Source: Variovorax sp. TBS-050B
GTDB taxonomy: Bacteria; Pseudomonadota; Gammaproteobacteria; Burkholderiales; Burkholderiaceae_C
Length of the DNA: 64,000 nucleotides
Assembly: GCF_029893635.1 (NCBI RefSeq)
Contig: NZ_JARXYR010000002.1
Location: 2,393,001 to 2,457,000, forward strand
Direction of reading: 5' to 3'
Made by a program: the position numbers and the translations under genes. The notes under the pieces were generated by a model. That model searched no databases. It was not told the origin of the DNA and saw nothing but the letters and a program-made list of their open reading frames with translations. Position 1 is the first letter of the stretch; each line of letters begins with the position of its first letter. Of the stretch, positions 60,694-64,000 are shown piece by piece.

Positions 60694-62964
60694 GTGAGCA
60701 CCGCCACCGTGGCCGCCGGCGTCGCGCCCGCAACGCGCGGCAATCCCGCCGCCGAGGCGGCGGCCCGTCGCTCGCAGCACTGGGTCCGCGCATGGGTCGC
60801 CATCGGCCTTGCGGCCTATCTGTGCCTGCCCTGGTATGCCATCCAGGACGCGACCTGGTACGAGGCCGTTCCGCAGGTGTTCTCGCAGGCCGAGGGTGCC
60901 AACGGCCTGATGCAGGCGCTGACGCAGGGGCGCCGCTGGCTCTTCGTGGGACTCGCGGGGCTTGCGCTGTGCGCCATCGGCGCGGCGCGGCCGCCGGGCC
61001 GGGCGCAGGGGCGCTGGCTGCTCGCGGGCGGCGCCGTCGGGGCGCTCGGGCTGGCGCTGTCGGGCTTCGCCATCGGCGCGCGCGGCTGGAGTTTCGCTGC
61101 GCTCAACGCGCGCTTCGGCGAACTCGCCGTCAACCAGTTCGGCATCGGCGCGGGCGGCTTCGTGGCGCTCACGGCGCTCGTGCTGCTGGCGGCCTTCGGC
61201 ATCGCCCGGCTCGGCCGTTTCAAGGGCGACCTGTTCGTCGCCGCGGCCGTCACCGGCTGCGCGATGCTGATGGCGCTCTTCATCGCCTACCCGGTGAGCA
61301 AGGCGCTCGCGGGGGCCTTCTTCGACGAGGACGGCCGCTGGTCGCTCGCGGCCTTCGCCGCGCGTGTGTTCACCGAGCGTGTCTGGGGCCTGGGCTGCCT
61401 GTCCGGCGGCGTGCGCTGCGGCGTGGCCTGGAACACCCTGGCGCTGGCGCTGCTCACGGCCGCAGGCACCACCTTCCTCGGCACGCTGATGGCGCTGATG
61501 GCCGAGCGCGGCAGCCGACGCGGGCGGGGCGCGCTGCGCGTGCTGGCGCTGCTGCCGATCATCACGCCCCCTTTCGTGGTGGGCCTCGGCCTGATCCTGC
61601 TGTTCGGCCGCGCGGGCATCGTCAACCAGTTGCTGGAGAGCGCCTTCGGCATCGAACCCACGCGCTGGTTCTACGGCATGCCGGGCGTGCTGGTGGCGCA
61701 ACTGTTCGCCTTCACGCCCATCGCCTTCATGATCATGCGCGGCGTGGTGCAGGGCATTGCGCCCAGCCTGGAAGAAGCCGCGCAGATGCTGCGCGCCGAC
61801 AGGCGCCGCACCTTCTTCACCGTCACGCTGCCGCTGCTCAAGCCGGGGCTCGCCAACGCCTTCCTCGTCGGCTTCATCGAGAGCATCGCCGACTTCGGCA
61901 ACCCGGTGGTCGTGGGCGGGCAGTTCTCGGTGCTGTCGACCGACATCTTCTTCGCCATCGTCGGCGCGCAGTACGACCAGGGCCGCGCGGCCTCGCTGGC
62001 CTGGGTGCTCACGCTGTTCGCGCTCGGCGTGTTCGCGCTGCAGCGCGGCGTGCTCGGGCGGCGGAACTACACCACCGTGAGCGGCAAGGGTGACGCGGGC
62101 ATACCGATGGCGCTGCCCGACGGCGTGCGGCGGGCCATCCAGTGCATCGCGCTGCCGTGGATCGCCTTCACCGCGGTGGTCTACCTGTTCGCTTTCGCGG
62201 GCGGTTTCGTCCAGACCTGGGGCCGCGACTACAGCTTCACCCTCGGCCACTTCAGGAATGCCTTCGCGCTCGAGTGGGGCCCGTTCGGCCTGGTCTGGGC
62301 CGGCACCGCATGGAACTCGCTGCTCACCACGCTCAAGCTGGCGGGCATCTCGGCGCCCCTGACCGCGGCGCTGGGGCTGCTGATCGCGTGGCTGCTCGCG
62401 CGCAACGAATTCAAGGGGCAGGGCGCCTTCGAGTTCGGCGCATTGCTGGCGTTCGCGATCCCCGGCACCGTGCTGGGCGTGAGCTACATCCTGGCCTTCA
62501 ACGTGCCGCCGTTCGAACTGACCGGCACGGGGCTCATCATCGTGCTGTGCTTCATGTTCCGCAACCTGCCGGTGGGCGTGCGCGCCGGCACGGCAGCCTT
62601 CAAGCAGCTCGACCGCTCGCTCGACGAAGCCTCGCTGATGCTGCGCGCCTCCACCGCGCAGACGCTCGTGCACGTGGTGCTGCCGCTGCTCAAGCCGGCG
62701 CTCGTCGCCGCGCTGGTCTACAGCTTCGTGCGTTCGATGACCACGGTGAGCGCGGTGATCTTCCTCGTCACGGCCGAGAACGAGCTCGCCACCACCTACA
62801 TCATCGGGCGCGTGGGCAACGGCGACTACGGCATCGCGCTGGCGTACTGCACGGTGCTCATGGTGCTGATGTCGCTCGCCATCGCGCTGGTGCAGTGGCT
62901 GGTCGGCGAGCGCCGGCTCGGCCGCCGCGCGGCTGCTTCCGCATCGGCCATCCGGGAGTTTTGA
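60694..62964 (+). CDS. AfuB/FbpB-like ABC transporter permease (fused, long N-terminus)
   Basis: A 756-residue inner-membrane permease with two fused transport domains, the loops being SLEEAAQMLRADRRRTFFTV in the first and SLDEASLMLRASTAQTLVHV in the second. About 230 extra residues with several hydrophobic segments precede the first domain, as in AfuB-type permeases and unlike the roughly 550-residue FbpB. It begins with GTG at 60694, 1 nt after the binding-protein stop. It is followed 8 nt later by the ATPase gene behind a TTGAGGAACG site. Confidence 0.85.
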   Translation: MSTATVAAGVAPATRGNPAAEAAARRSQHWVRAWVAIGLAAYLCLPWYAIQDATWYEAVPQVFSQAEGANGLMQALTQGRRWLFVGLAGLALCAIGAARPPGRAQGRWLLAGGAVGALGLALSGFAIGARGWSFAALNARFGELAVNQFGIGAGGFVALTALVLLAAFGIARLGRFKGDLFVAAAVTGCAMLMALFIAYPVSKALAGAFFDEDGRWSLAAFAARVFTERVWGLGCLSGGVRCGVAWNTLALALLTAAGTTFLGTLMALMAERGSRRGRGALRVLALLPIITPPFVVGLGLILLFGRAGIVNQLLESAFGIEPTRWFYGMPGVLVAQLFAFTPIAFMIMRGVVQGIAPSLEEAAQMLRADRRRTFFTVTLPLLKPGLANAFLVGFIESIADFGNPVVVGGQFSVLSTDIFFAIVGAQYDQGRAASLAWVLTLFALGVFALQRGVLGRRNYTTVSGKGDAGIPMALPDGVRRAIQCIALPWIAFTAVVYLFAFAGGFVQTWGRDYSFTLGHFRNAFALEWGPFGLVWAGTAWNSLLTTLKLAGISAPLTAALGLLIAWLLARNEFKGQGAFEFGALLAFAIPGTVLGVSYILAFNVPPFELTGTGLIIVLCFMFRNLPVGVRAGTAAFKQLDRSLDEASLMLRASTAQTLVHVVLPLLKPALVAALVYSFVRSMTTVSAVIFLVTAENELATTYIIGRVGNGDYGIALAYCTVLMVLMSLAIALVQWLVGERRLGRRAAASASAIREF

Positions 62965-62972
62965 GGAACGAC

Positions 62973-64000
<1,028 letters not shown>

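Overview
The window is high-GC DNA with densely packed genes. It looks like the chromosome of a betaproteobacterium of the Comamonadaceae, most likely Variovorax or a close relative. The reasons are gene content and protein resemblance: paired cyanophycin synthetases with their ABC/DUF1854 partners, a gsp-type type II secretion (T2SS) cluster, OmpC-like porins with an MKKSLVALAALAVAGVASAQ signal peptide, and many solute-importer operons. No rRNA, tRNA, CRISPR array or insertion sequence was found. Genus is inferred from family resemblance, not from a search.

Layout. (1) 1-4500: end of an L-arabinose-type sugar ABC importer (YtfT/YjfF-like permeases), then L-arabinonate dehydratase and 2-keto-3-deoxyarabonate dehydratase, i.e. 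non-phosphorylative pentose catabolism. (2) 4537-5953: a small unknown protein and two paralogous secreted Cys-containing proteins. (3) 6103-13856: cyanophycin locus, with full-length CphA and a CphA'-like protein that has a degenerate Mur-ligase P-loop, divergent from an ABC exporter-like gene (carrying a 1-nt frameshift) and a DUF1854 gene. (4) 13871-17641: acyltransferase, QueC, YddA-like ABC protein. (5) 17966-21981: 2-aminoethylphosphonate-type ABC importer. (6) 22088-23602: tiny lipoprotein and MFS transporter. (7) 23634-31631: two tandem Tat-exported phospholipases C, a small lipoprotein, an AlkP/LamG lipoprotein and a 5'-nucleotidase. (8) 31648-42957: T2SS genes gspGHIJKLMNDEF on the minus strand with gspC divergent. 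(9) 42967-49940: ilvA, a degenerate tyrosine recombinase, a porin pseudogene preceded by a candidate small RNA, an OsmC protein, coq7 and an intact porin. (10) 50107-57072: dipeptide-type ABC importer operon with an embedded M20 amidohydrolase. (11) 57130-64000: Tat-exported DODA-type dioxygenase, zwf, and a divergent AfuABC/FbpABC-like importer that runs off the window.

How parts fit. Regions 5 and 7 share a phosphorus-scavenging theme. Upstream of the phospholipase operon are five 7-bp Pho-box-like units at exact 11-bp spacing followed by a -10-like hexamer, then a terminator-like hairpin with a possible alternative partner. In Pseudomonas, related phospholipases C go through Tat and then T2SS, so the T2SS cluster a few kb away may secrete these enzymes (inference). 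zwf lies back to back with a transporter resembling hexose-phosphate importers, sharing a control region with a TGGTAC-TT-GTACCA operator-like palindrome.

Most notable non-coding signals: a roughly 90-nt candidate sRNA with a CUCCUCC motif (47117-47206), two copies of a long palindromic repeat (3428-3550, 19005-19146), and a hairpin whose stem holds the stop codons of two convergent genes (13849-13876).
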